The position numbers and the translations under genes were made by a program. DNA of 64,000 nucleotides from Rhizophagus irregularis (Eukaryota > Glomeromycota > Glomeromycetes > Glomerales > Glomeraceae). Below the pieces are notes generated by a model. The model was given only the letters and a program-made list of their open reading frames with translations. It searched no databases and was not told the DNA's origin. Shown here piece after piece: positions 33,775 to 46,080 of this stretch. Every line of letters starts with the position of its first letter. The first letter of the stretch is position 1. The stretch is from NCBI RefSeq assembly GCF_026210795.1, contig NC_089444.1:3524501-3588500 (forward strand), in the 5' to 3' direction.

Positions 33775-36339
33775 TTATGATGAATATGTTGAAAATAACT
33801 GAAGTTACGGACTAGTTACGGTAGGATAAAAATATAATTATAAATAAAATTCTTTATTTCTAACCTTTATTGGTCAATAGTCATATAAACTCGTTTCAAC
33901 CCCTAAAATAATAAATTTTCAAGTTAATAACAGTACATAAACATTTAGAGTTATGCGTATTTTAACAATGCAGTCAAACTTCATACAATATATGTTTTCA
34001 ATGATGATTTTAATTCCCGTTTAAGAAAGTTTCTGACCAATTAATAAACCACAATTTCTTACTAAATGTAGATTTGGTAGCTTGTACTGTATTTTTTTTA
34101 GCGTAATGCAAGCCAAAATTAGATATATGACCAGCATTATAATCTACTAATAGGCATTATATACCAATGAGACATTTTTATACAAAGTTATTAATAGGTA
34201 TACAATAAAAAAACGTATTTTCATATAATATTAATTATCAAATATGACTAGAATTGAATATTCCATTTTTTATCAGTTAAGCTTTCAAAGTTCATAACCA
34301 TGTTAAATTATTTTTTTTCATGAAGTAACAAATTATTATAATCGTATAAGAACACGAAAAGAAAATAATATGGAATAAATAGTCAAACACATAAACATTA
34401 CAACGCACCATCAGAAAATTGTAAGTAAATATTATTAAATTTCGTAAAGCATTCGAAATAATTTCTATTAAATATAAATTAGTTATATAGTTTATTTAGT
34501 ATATAATATATTTGTTATTTGTTTGCAAGTGATATATTGACGTTTTAACTGTGGTGATGAATTTTCAGAATATTATAAAAAGCTTATATAATATAATTCC
34601 TTCATTTATTTTTCAAAGTAACTGATTTCATTCTAACTATTACGTCATGACTGAATAATAATTTTAAAAAATTTATTATGTGATATACGTCATATAACAA
34701 TAATTTTTGTTCAAAATTATAATATTTTTCTAAAATAGTCAAAATATCCAAAAATTTTAACGCAATTTATGATTGTTCTTATTTCTTTAATAATATATTT
34801 TTCATTCAGTTAATTTATCTAAAAGTAAAAAATTTACAAATTCCAAATTCAAAATGGTCCAAAAAAGAGTATGGTCAAGAATCTATAAATGATTACACGT
34901 CATCATCACATAATCGTATGAGAGGATAGACAACTAAAAAATAGATTTTTTTTTTATAATACAATATTGATATTATTTCATTTTATTTATTTAACCAAAT
35001 TCTCGAGTAACATATAAATGAAACTTATATAAGTAATAGAAGGTCCAGACCTGATTTATTTTTATTTGGGTTGTATTTACCCAGGTAATTCTTTCATGCT
35101 CATAGGGATGATTATAATTTGTTAATAATTTTATTATATATATATATATTTTTTAACGAAGTCAAATGTAATTACTTTATTTAGAAATAAGAAAAATTAC
35201 AAACTACACTATATAACATTTAGTAAAAGAACACAATGCACGTAAATAACGTGATATTATTTAACCAATAAAATACAAATCATGTGATCATAAATCATTA
35301 TTTAAGTTACTCCACCCGCAATTTTTAAAAAAGGGAAGTAAAAACATTTTTCTAGCTTAGAATTTTAAAACTAGCTGATTAAAATTGTTGATATATAAAA
35401 ATACTGTATAAATATTTTTACAATAAATTTTCTATTTAAAATTTACGCAATCACGTAAAAATAGCACATGGTTCATACATTATAAATATTTATAATCGAT
35501 AACAAGATAATTATTATTCGTATTTCAAAGAAATCGGTTCTTTAAAACCAAAAACCGAAAATAATATTAAATAATGATAATATCCCAAAAATGTGTTATG
35601 TTGACAAATTTTATTACTTTTATTTTTATACCTTTCTTAAATATTAATCAAATTTCTTGTTACTATGAAAGATTACTTAACATTTAATTTTTTTAAAAAA
35701 AAAAGTTTATTCATGTAATAATATCCACGCAAAAAAAAAGATATGTAAAAAAATGTTTAACAATTCTTTTGGTTTGTTTTATTTATGTCGCATGAGTTCT
35801 CCGACTTCTTTGATAAAAGTGTAATAATAGGAATCAATTGGAATAACAAAAATTTGTAATATACAGTTTTTACTACACCTACCACAAATGATACTAAATT
35901 TGATTAGATAGTCTTTAATTTTTTTTCTTGACATAAAAGATAAGACCGTTTCTAATTTTAGAAAATATTAGTATTACGCAACATTCTTTGTTAAAATCAT
36001 TTTTTCCGTAAACAAAAACGTCATTGTATATTAAATCTAAATTGGAAAGATCTTCAAGATAATGTAATACAATTGTTCATACAAGTTAACAAAATATTCT
36101 ATCCATCAAAAAAAAATTTCGAGGTAAATTACTTGTCAAGATATTACTACCTCACAGTGTCCCTTCATGATTTACAATTAATTGTCGCTCTTAGAATGTA
36201 TTAAACCTTCCCAAATTGTGTATGAAATGATCCAATAATTCTGATTCAAATTATAGATTAAATTGTTATCAATTCATGACCTCATTCAGTTGAAGATTTC
36301 CATAAATAAAATTTACGCACGAATTGTTTTTTAGACCGA

Positions 36340-38085
36340 CCATTCAATAAGTTATTTCTGGATGATATGAAGAAACAATCTGTTGATAAAGGCGTTGAAG
36401 CCGTGAGTGCTGCTATTATAATTGCCACCATGTTATTAATTATTCCAGAAAAGAGAAAAATAAATAATTTTTTTTTTTGAAATAAATTTTACGCGACGTA
36501 AAAATAATGTGATGTATTTTAAAGGACATTTTTTGACGATTAACGAATGTAAATAATGATTATAATTCTTTTTCAACAGATGTTATAATGCACGATAATT
36601 TTTGATAATTTTTTTAATTTTGCTGTACTGTATATTTTTAATGTATAATTATATAAAAAAAAGAAAGTATTTTAAACCGAAATTATTTCTTACTTTAATG
36701 TACATTATATATCAAATATGTTCCACACGTAACATTTCCAATTTATTGTCTGACAAGAATAGTGAATTTTTATATTTGTAAAAAAAACTTTACGCAGCTC
36801 GTCAAAAAAGGTTTGGACAACGGCCCAGTTGTAAAATGGATAAGTATTACTCTAATATTGACATATTGTCTTATTAATCAAATTGTGACTTTTTACTGCT
36901 ACGATGAATTTTTTTAATTTTTTCTTAATACTATGAAAAAAAATTAAAATTTTCGAATATTAGTTTGATTTCACAATGTGAACATAGTTCTTAATGTAAT
37001 GAAATACGCGGCACAGAGGTTTCAACGAAAAAATATTTTTATTATTTTATTTTTAAGAAAAAAATTATGTAAAAGATTTTTTTAATTTGATAATAAATTT
37101 CGTGTTGACTTTGAATACCTTTCGTAATGATGACTTTTCGTATTATAATGTGTATGATTTAATCTTTCTTAAATAGCTTAACTTTCGTTTTGTCTATTTT
37201 AAAGTCTATTAATAATTCTGTTGAATAAGAATTACAAATACGAACGTTCTGATAAAATATTATACCATAAAATTTTATTTTTAAATATTCAAAGGTAATA
37301 AATACATTACTTTTTTTAATTAAGAAAAAAATATTAGTTTGGTAAATCTTTAAAATTTAGATAATATAAATAATATGATTGTTTGAACACTTTTAAAATT
37401 ATTATGAAATATTCATATCAAGTTTTTAACATTCTTAATCTATTTAGTCATTGATTAGTTCATAAAATTCCAAAGGAATTTATAGTAAGTACTCAGTTAA
37501 ATTTTCAAAACATAGGGATAAAACAGTGTTATACCAAGATTCTAACATTTTATTTTAATAATTTAATATTGTTTCATATTCTAATCTCAGGAAATATTAA
37601 ATGTATTGTAGCTGCAAATTTACAAGTTATAGGACCGCACCTAGTACTGTAATCTCAACTGTTTCATCTTATAAAAATCCAGTTCATATTCAAGAAATTT
37701 CTGGTAAAATTATTAGTGATGCCGACGATGGTTTTTCCAGAATTAGAAAACCAACATTGTTAATCACTAAGATCTATCTACATATAATAGACTCTCGCTA
37801 TTTTTTTAATAATAAATTTAGCAATAAAAAATTATATAAAGATAAAATTACTATATTTTGCTATTTCTCTATAATGAAAACAATTTTGGACCGGAATGCA
37901 TTGTCATCGAATGAATATTATATACAGAGGTTAATTTATAAGTTTTAACAAACTACTATTAAACTTTATTATAGCTTTAGCAATCGCAACAACTGGCTAA
38001 AATTATTACTCTAAATGTTACAAATATTTTAAAGTTGGCTTCAGTTAACTATGAATCAATCAATAACATTATCGAGGTAAATTAC
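36340..38085 (+). pseudogene. Exon-like relics of an unrecognised gene
   Basis: Three stretches look exon-like on the plus strand. 36340-36479 follows a TTTTTTAG acceptor-like site and reads DMKKQSVDKGVEAVSAA then a hydrophobic run (IIIATMLLII). 37580-37948 follows TCTCAG; a 115-codon frame begins at 37601 but a second frame is equally plausible at its start. 37979-38074 reads QQLAKIITLNVTNILKLASV ... NNIIE and ends in GAG|GTAAATT, a good donor; a matching GAG|GTAAATTAC occurs at about 36121. I could not join them in a single frame, and repeat copy B lies between the first and second. They may be debris of one or two genes; no function can be named. Confidence 0.25.
36490..37356. repeat. Direct repeat copy B
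   Basis: Diverged direct copy of 26018-26779 with an internal insertion of about 80 bp. Located 3' of kinase array 2, as copy A is 3' of array 1. Confidence 0.75.
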
Positions 38086-39019
38086 ATAATAAACTACATA
38101 TGATAAATATACTACAAATAAAAATTGCACAATCTGGGCATTTAAATGAACTAAATTCCTTTTTAATTATTTTGATATTTAGCTTCTTTAGTATTTTATG
38201 TTATACACAACAAATGAACCTCGTAACCTACTTATAAGATTGTATAAAAAATATAAATTTTTTATTTCTTTTTAAATATAAGATATTTAAAGCTGTATGC
38301 ATAATTTAGCATCAAGTTTAACTAATGAGATGTAATAAATTTAATTAGAAAAGTAAAAGGCGGATTTATAAAATAATATAATAAGTGGAATACCTAAGTA
38401 TCTGAATGGAACTTAAGCTATTTTTAACAAACCAATTTAATTTCTACCATTAAATAATTATCTAATATACACAATAAGTAATTCTAAAGGACCTAGTAAT
38501 AAAAAATTGATTCAAATATACTTACAAAAAAAAGCTAATGAAAATGTCAATAAACTTCTTAAATTATCAATCTTTAAGGTTTAGAAAAACTCAGCTGGAC
38601 GATTAATTGTAGTTCTGGCCGGCACTAAACTTTTTTCGGTCAGTAAAATTACAAAAGGGTTTCGCTTTTTAATTAAAAAAATTTTTTGCATGATTATTCT
38701 AACTCAAGTCCAGGCTCTTAAAATTTTATAATAAATATCTTATTAGTATATCTGATATTATTCTGCTCAATCTACAATAAGAAGACTATTATATAATTAT
38801 GGATTTTTTTGAGGAACATGTACTATTATTATACTAGTATTGTACTAACAGCCAATGTAAATGGTATGATTGCATAATCTATGTTAAGAATCATGAAAAT
38901 ACGTAAATTATAATTTAAGGGATTAAATTTCGGATTAAGTAAGCTTTTAAAAGTTTAGAAACATAGTCACCAAAACATTTAATATTTTGGATTTTACATA
39001 TAAAAGTGTTTTATATTCC

Positions 39020-39180
39020 ACGTTTTTTCCATGAATGTATCGTTTCATGGAATTTATAGCCTTAAATCATGGAAATTTTCATCTCTCTAACACGGATATC
39101 CGCGAATGTATCATTTTTTTACGGAACTTTACGAAAGCCACGGAAATATTCGGATAAAACTTTTTTATAGTGATATCATA
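39020..39180. repeat. Dispersed repeat, inverted relative to 19.5 kb
   Basis: Shares TTCCATGA, AAATCATGGAAATTTTCATC and ACGAAAGCCACGGAAATATT blocks with the reverse complement of 19500-19668. The right edge reads TTTTTTATAGTG and the left edge near 38997 is a loose inverse of it, consistent with a TIR element. Confidence 0.5.
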
Positions 39181-39958
39181 AAAATTATTTTCACAATAAT
39201 ATTATTTAACTATAAACTTAGAGATAGTAAATTCATAAGTTTTTATACTTACGTGACATAAAATGTTATATTTATCTCATTATGGACAATTAACTACTTT
39301 CCAAGAAGTTGAATGAAACACCAACCTTCTTGAGGCTTAAGATTGTTGCTGAAATTGAAAATTGTATTATCAATCTGATTCCGGATGTCGAAGGTCATTA
39401 ATTTATTAAACCAAGCAAGATAATACCTATAATAGACTTTAAAATAATTTTTGCATCAAAATAAATAGTGAATTTTAATTCTCGTGATTAAAACAAAGTA
39501 ATTAACTAAATTATTCCTGGAAATTATTAGTGTCAGATTATATATATTTAGGTTTGTTAAACTTCTGCTCAATTACAAACTGATTTTATTTATGAAGTAA
39601 AAACTTACATATACTCTATAATCAGTGTAGAACAAAAACTAACTACATAATGTAAAAAAATATATAATTACTCTATCTAAAATGATTATCAATAATATTG
39701 ATAATTATAATTCAGATTACTAGTGTTAATAATAGAGAAAGAAGGCTGATTTTTTGATGCAGAAACATTATGAACAAACATCTATACATGATATTAAACA
39801 AATTCTATAATTGATGCAAAAATATTGTAATAAGGACAAAATATTACAATCATATATATATCTGTCTGCATTTTAAGTTTTCCATAGTAAGATATTAAAG
39901 AGTTTGGAAAATCTAATTGATGTATTGAAGATATTTGAAAGTTAATCTGAATATATTA

Positions 39959-42900
39959 TCATTTATCAAGGATTGCGCAACTTAAATATTCAGATTTTAG
40001 AAAATCTTCTGTAAAAAAATTGGGTACTAATTGAGATGTATAAATTGCTTGTGGATGTTTGATTTTTTTAAAAGAATCTGAAAGGTGTGATTTTCTGTAA
40101 ATTTCTGCTTCTATAAATTGCTTTCTAATTTCTATTGCATTTGAATCACCTTTTTTATATAAATTATAGAAATTAAAAAATGACTCAATTAATTCATGTA
40201 TTTCCGTAGTATTTGGTCTATTATCTGGATTTGAATCCCAACATCTTTTCATTAAGTCAACATAACATTTTGGCACTTCCAACTCACTTATTTCAGGTCT
40301 AATTCCTTCACATATTTCTAATATTAGATGATAATCATGTGCACGATTGACAAAAGGTTGTTTTCCAGTTGCTGTGAAATACATAATCATACCAAAGCTA
40401 TATACATCTGCTGCTTGGGTATAAGCTTCATTTCTTAACACCTCAGGAGCCATATAAGAAATAACTCCATAAGATTGTACCTCACTTGTATTATTTACGT
40501 CTTCACATAATCCCATATCAGATATAAATAATGATTTTCTATTAAAAGTATTTAAACTTTTTGTTAAAAATAATATATTCCCTGGATGTAAATCATGATG
40601 AACCTTCTTATTTTGATGAATCCCATTAAGACCTTCAATGATATATAGTAGTGTTTGTATTTTATTTTTCCAATCAAAATATTTATAATTATTATTTATC
40701 CAATTATTAAAACTTCCACCTTCTGCATATTCAAGAACTATGATAAAATTGTTTGTATCTGGATTTTGAGATATTCCATATACATTAAGAATATCACTCT
40801 TTTTATTAATTGAATATTCTTTAACCTATTTAAAAATATATATCATTAACTTTAAAAAGGTTTTTGATCAATTACACTATAAATTCATAAAAATTTTCAT
40901 ACCTCATTTAAGAATTTATCAATTAAATTTGATGAATTATTCAGACATTTTAAAGCAATTTTTTTGTTTGAAACTCTTGTATACGTTTTCTTATCAATAT
41001 CATATTTTAATGGACCATCTTTCCATATTGCTGAATATACTACAGCAAATCCACCTTTACCTATTTCCTTAATGTAATTGAATTGATCATATGGTATCCA
41101 TTCAAATACTATATTAAAACAAGAATCTATCCTTAATTGCATTTCTTGAATTAAATTAATAAATTTTTCATTTCCATTTGTCCATTTTATAAAATTATTT
41201 ATTTGACATAGTTTACACCACAAATATTTTATTTGAGTAAATTTTACTCCACAATTTTTACAGTATTTTTTACCATATTCCAAACAATATTCTTTTTGAA
41301 GAACTAAAATGTAATCTTTTTTATCTGAATTTTGAGATAATCCATATATTTTGAAGCTACTATCAAATTCTTTAACCTGTTAAATTAAAAATATATTATT
41401 AAATTAAAGAAAATTATATTAAAATAAAAATTATTTCATACCTTAACTAGAAGTTTTTGTGAGTCGTTATAACATAATAAAGTAACTTCATATTCCCATA
41501 TTGCTGAACATACTGTAACAAAATGACCTTTGCCTGTATTCCTAATTTTATTAAACTGATTGTATGGTATCCATTCAAACCTTAAATCACTTGGTTCATT
41601 AATTTTTAATTGAATTAATAAATTATCAATTTTATCATTTCCACTTTTCCAGCCCATAAATTTACATGGTTTACACCATTTATACTGGATATCTGTACAT
41701 ATTTCATCACATATGACACAATATTCTTCAGAAAATAAAGCCAATATATAGTCATTGGTATTTGGATTTTGAGATATTCCATACAATATAAGAAACTCAT
41801 CATATTTTTTAGCCTAAATATAAACAAAATAATGATATGTTAAAAAGCACATGTTATTAATTAAACCGTTTGTAAAAATATTATACCTTATTTATTACAG
41901 ATTCTATGGAATTTTGTGAATTATGCAAAAATTTTAATGCAACTTCTTTATTTGAATCTCTTGTATAATATTTATTATGGTAATTATAATGTAATGGACC
42001 ATTTTTCCATATTGCTGAATATACAGTTATAGAATTATTTTTACCTGTTTCTTTAATTTCATTAAACTGATTGTATGGTATCCATTCAAATACTACATTA
42101 TTATAGGAATTAATATTTAATTGTCTTTCTTGAATAAAATCATCAATTTTTTCATTTCCACTCAGAATAAGATAATTTTGAACTAAAATATAATCACTTG
42201 TAACTGGATTTTGAGATATTCCATATAACACAAGAAACATATCAAATTTTGTTGAATATTTTTTAGCCTAAAATCATAAGCAGAAAATTAACATTATATT
42301 AAAAAAATATAATAAATGTAATAATATTTATAGAAATTTATACCTCATTTATTAGAGAATCAACAGGATATTGTAAGTTATGCAAACATTTTAAAGCAAC
42401 TTCTTTATTTGAAACTCTTATATATTCATTTTCATTATATTGTAATGGGCCATTTTTCCATATTGCTGAATATACAGTTATAGAACCATTTTTGTCTGTT
42501 TCTTTAATTTCATTAAACTGATTGTATGGTATCCATTCAAACACTATATTATTTATATCATCATCATCATAGTCATTTATTTTTAATTGTCTTTCTTGAA
42601 TGAAATCATCAATTTTTTCATTTCCACTCAGGATAAGATAATTTTGAACTAAAATATAATCACTTGTAACTGGATTTTGTGATATTCCATACAATACAAG
42701 AAAATCATTATTTTTTGTTGAATATTTTTTAACCTAAAACCATAAACAGAAAATTAATAAAATATAATAATAAATGTAATAATATTTATAGAAATTTATA
42801 CCTCATTTATTAGAGAATCAACAGGATATTGTAAGTTATGCAAACATTTTAAAGCAACTTCTTTATTTGAAACTCTTATATATTCATTTTCATTATATTG

Positions 42901-45809
42901 TAATGGGCCATTTTTCCATATTGCTGAATATACAGTTATAGAACCATTTTTGTCTGTTTCTTTAATTTCATTAAACTGATTGTATGGTATCCATTCAAAC
43001 ACTATATTATTTATATCATCATCATCATAGTCATTTATTTTTAATTGTCTTTCTTGAATGAAATCATCAATTTTTTCATTTCCACTCAGGATAAGATAAT
43101 TTTGAACTAAAATATAATCACTTGTAACTGGATTCTGTGATATTCCATACAATACAAGAAACTCATTATTTTTTGTTGAATATTTTTTAACCTAAAACCA
43201 TGAACAGAAAATTAATAAAATATAATAATAAATGTAACAACATTTATAGAATTTTTTTACCTCATTTATTAGAGAATCAACAGGATTTTGCAAGTTATGC
43301 AAATATTTTAAAGCAACTTCTTTATTTGAATCTCTTGTATAATTCTTATCTTTCCAATGCTTTTTGTGTAATGGACCATTTTTCCATATTGCTGAATATA
43401 CAGTTATAGAACCATTTTTGCCTGTTTCTTTAATTTCATTAAACTGATTGTATGGTATCCATTCAAATACTACACAATTACTGTAATAGTAATAAATATT
43501 TAATTGTCTTTCTTGAATGAAATCATCAATATTCTCATTTCCACTCAGGATAAGATAATTTTGAACTAAAATATAATCACTTGTAACTGGATTTTGTGAT
43601 ATTCCATACAATACAAGAAAATCATTATTTTTTGTTGAATATTTTTTAACCTAAACCATAAACAGAAAATTAACATAATATGAAAAAAATAATAAATGTA
43701 TCAATATTTATAGAGTTTATACCTCATTTATTAGAGAATCAATAGGATTTTGTAAGTTATGCAAACATTTTAAAGCAACTTCTTTATTTGAATCTCTTGT
43801 ATAATTCTCATCTTTCCAATGCTTTTTGTGTAATGGACCATTTTTCCATATTGCTGAATATACAGTTATAGAACCATTTTTGCCTGTTTCTTCAATTTCA
43901 TTAAACTGATTGTATGGTATCCATTCAAATACTACATCAAAAGAATACTTAACTTCTAATTGTTTTTCTTGAATAAAATCATCAATTTTTTCATTTCCAC
44001 TAGTCCAGGTAACAACTAAAATATAATCACTTGTAACTGGATTTTGTGATATTCCATACAATACAAGAAAATCATTATTTTTTGTTGAATATTTTTTAAC
44101 CTAAAACCATAAACAGAAAATTAATAAAATATAATAATAAATGTAATAATATTTATAGAAATTTATACCTCATTTATTAGAGAATCAACAGGATATTGTA
44201 AGTTATGCAAACATTTTAAAGCAACTTCTTTATTTGAAACTCTTATATATTCATTTTCATTATATTGTAATGGGCCATTTTTCCATATTGCTGAATATAC
44301 AGTTATAGAACCATTTTTGTCTGTTTCTTTAATTTCATTAAACTGATTGTATGGTATCCATTCAAACACTATATTATTTATATCATCATCATCATAGTCA
44401 TTTATTTTTAATTGTCTTTCTTGAATGAAATCATCAATTTTTTCATTTCCACTCAGGATAAGATAATTTTGAACTAAAATATAATCACTTGTAACTGGAT
44501 TTTGTGATATTCCATATAATACAAGAAACTCATTATTTTTTATTGAATATTTTTTAACCTAAAACCATAAACAGAAAATTAATAAAATATAATTATAAAT
44601 GTAACAATATTTATAGAATTTATACCTCATTTATTAGAGAATCAACAGGATTTTGCAAGTTATGCAAATATTTTAAAGCAACTTCTTTATTTGAATCTCT
44701 TGTATAATAATTGCTCCGCCTATTCTCCTTGTGTAATGGGCCATTTTTCCATATTGCTGAATATACAGTTATAGAACCATTTTTGCCTGTTTCTTTAATT
44801 TCATTAAACTGATTGTATGGTATCCATTCAAATACTACACAATTACTGTAATAGTAATAAATATTTAATTGTCTTTCTTGAATGAAATCATCAATATTCT
44901 CATTTCCACTCAGGATAAGATAATTTTGAACTAAAATATAATCACTTGTAACTGGATTTTGTGATATTCCATACAATACAAGAAAATCATTATTTTTTGT
45001 TGAATATTTTTTAACCTAAAACCATAAACAGAAAATTAATAAAATATAATTATAAATGTAACAATATTTATAGAATTTATACCTCATTTATTAGAGAATC
45101 AACAGGATTTTGCAAGTTATGCAAATATTTTAAAGCAACTTCTTTATTTGAATCTCTTGTATAATTATTACTCCCCCTATCCTCTTTGTGTAATGGACCA
45201 TTATTCCATATTGCTGAATATACTGTTATAGCACCACTTCTACCTGTTTCTTTAATTTCATTAAACTGATTGTATGGTATCCATTCAAATTTTACATCAT
45301 CATTGGAATTAATTTTTAATTGTCTTTTTTGAACGAAATCATCAATATTTTCATTTCCACTCAAGATAAGATAATTTTGAACTAAAATATAATCACTTGT
45401 ATCTGGATTTTGTGATATTCCATATAATACAAGAAACTCATTATTTTTTATTGAATATTTTTTAACCTAAACCATAAACAGAAAATTAACAAAATATAAT
45501 AATAAATGTAACAATATTTATAGAAATTTATACCTCATTTATTAGATAATCAACAGGATTTTGCAAGTCATGCAAACATTTTAAAGCAACTTCTTTATTT
45601 GAATCTCTTATTGCATACCAACTATAATATAATGGGCCATTTTTCCATATTGCTGAATATACAGTCATAGAACCATTTTTGCCTGTTTCTTTAATTTCAT
45701 TAAACTGATTGTATGGTATCCATTCAAATACTACATTATTATAGGAATTAGCTTTTAATTGTCTTTCTTGAATGAAATTATTAATTTTTTCATTTCCGCT
45801 GGAAGACAT
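39959..45809 (-). CDS. TKL-like kinase gene with 11 tandem N-lobe exons plus catalytic exon (array 2)
   Basis: Exons in transcription order: 45809-45534, 45466-45083, 45015-44626, 44558-44169, 44100-43723, 43650-43261, 43191-42802, 42733-42344, 42267-41887, 41813-41442, 41376-40903, 40825-39959. Every exon is a multiple of three and every junction is phase 0; introns are 65-77 nt. Joined, they encode about 1693 aa. The start is MSSSGNEKINNF, an ATG fused directly to the module start. Unit composition is as in array 1. The penultimate exon (158 codons) has a normal loop (GKGGFAVV), IALK lysine and a Cys4 zinc-ribbon-like motif (YCKNCGVKF ... WCKLCQ); the one before it has a related CVICDE ... 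WCKPCK motif but no beta3 Lys. The last exon has VHHDLHPGN, ISDMGLC, MAPEVL and a C-terminal tail like that of array 1. Catalysis is plausible for the terminal domain. Whether all units are included in mRNA is unknown. Confidence 0.7.
40903..45809 (-). repeat. Tandem exon-intron array 2 (11 units, ~446-462 bp period for the recent ones)
   Basis: Units at 42344-42733, 42802-43191 and 44169-44558 are almost identical in DNA (their encoded modules are the same over the parts compared), and those at 43261-43650 and 44626-45015 are close to each other. The alternation implies higher-order duplication or gene conversion. Introns between them (TAAAACCATAAACAGAAAAT core) are equally conserved. Confidence 0.9.
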
Positions 45810-45841
45810 TTTTCAAAGTCCAAAAAATTGTTGAATGAAAT

Positions 45842-46075
45842 TCATTTATAATTATGACGATCGTTGTACGCCAATTCATGTGTTACTCGGAACAACATGA
45901 ATATTTGATAAGCAAATGATCTGCACGCCCGTGAGGCACGAGATCTTCCCCAGTAACACCACCAAATTTTGGGCTGATCTGACAAAATTGTCAGCGCTGA
46001 AGCGGCAGAGTCACAGGGTTGACCATATGATGTCATTTTGGCCAAAATGATTGGCATCATCAATCCCATATGCTA
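45842..46075. other. GC-richer island just upstream of array 2
   Basis: About 230 bp with clearly higher GC and several CpG sites, set between the AT-rich array and a T-rich tract, ending 33 bp before the kinase ATG. The minus strand has a 75-codon frame (46069-45842), but composition is unlike nearby genes and I cannot name a domain. It contains GGCCAAAATGA/TCATTTTGGCC palindrome-like words near 46035. It may be a SINE-like or other repeat captured as promoter or 5' leader. Confidence 0.35.
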
Positions 46076-46080
46076 AATTT

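Larger units (their letters stand above)
33775..39958. other. Long non-coding interval between the kinase genes
   Basis: About 6 kb without an intact gene. It holds repeat copy B (36490-37356), exon-like relics (36340-36480 and 37580-38085), a dispersed repeat at 39020-39180, and near 39568-39650 a block homologous to the 3' flank of array 1 (27408-27480), showing that the two kinase loci share downstream sequence. Confidence 0.55.

Noticed and set aside
26018..37356. The 0.8-kb direct repeats as LTRs of a retroelement
   Set aside because: The sequence between them holds a kinase array with introns and no gag, RT or integrase; no primer-binding site or TG...CA ends were seen.
28546..45809. 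The many 68-139 codon kinase-like frames as separate small genes
   Set aside because: They are exons: each starts in mid-domain, ends exactly at a GAG|GTAYRA donor, and joins the next unit in phase across a 65-96 nt intron.
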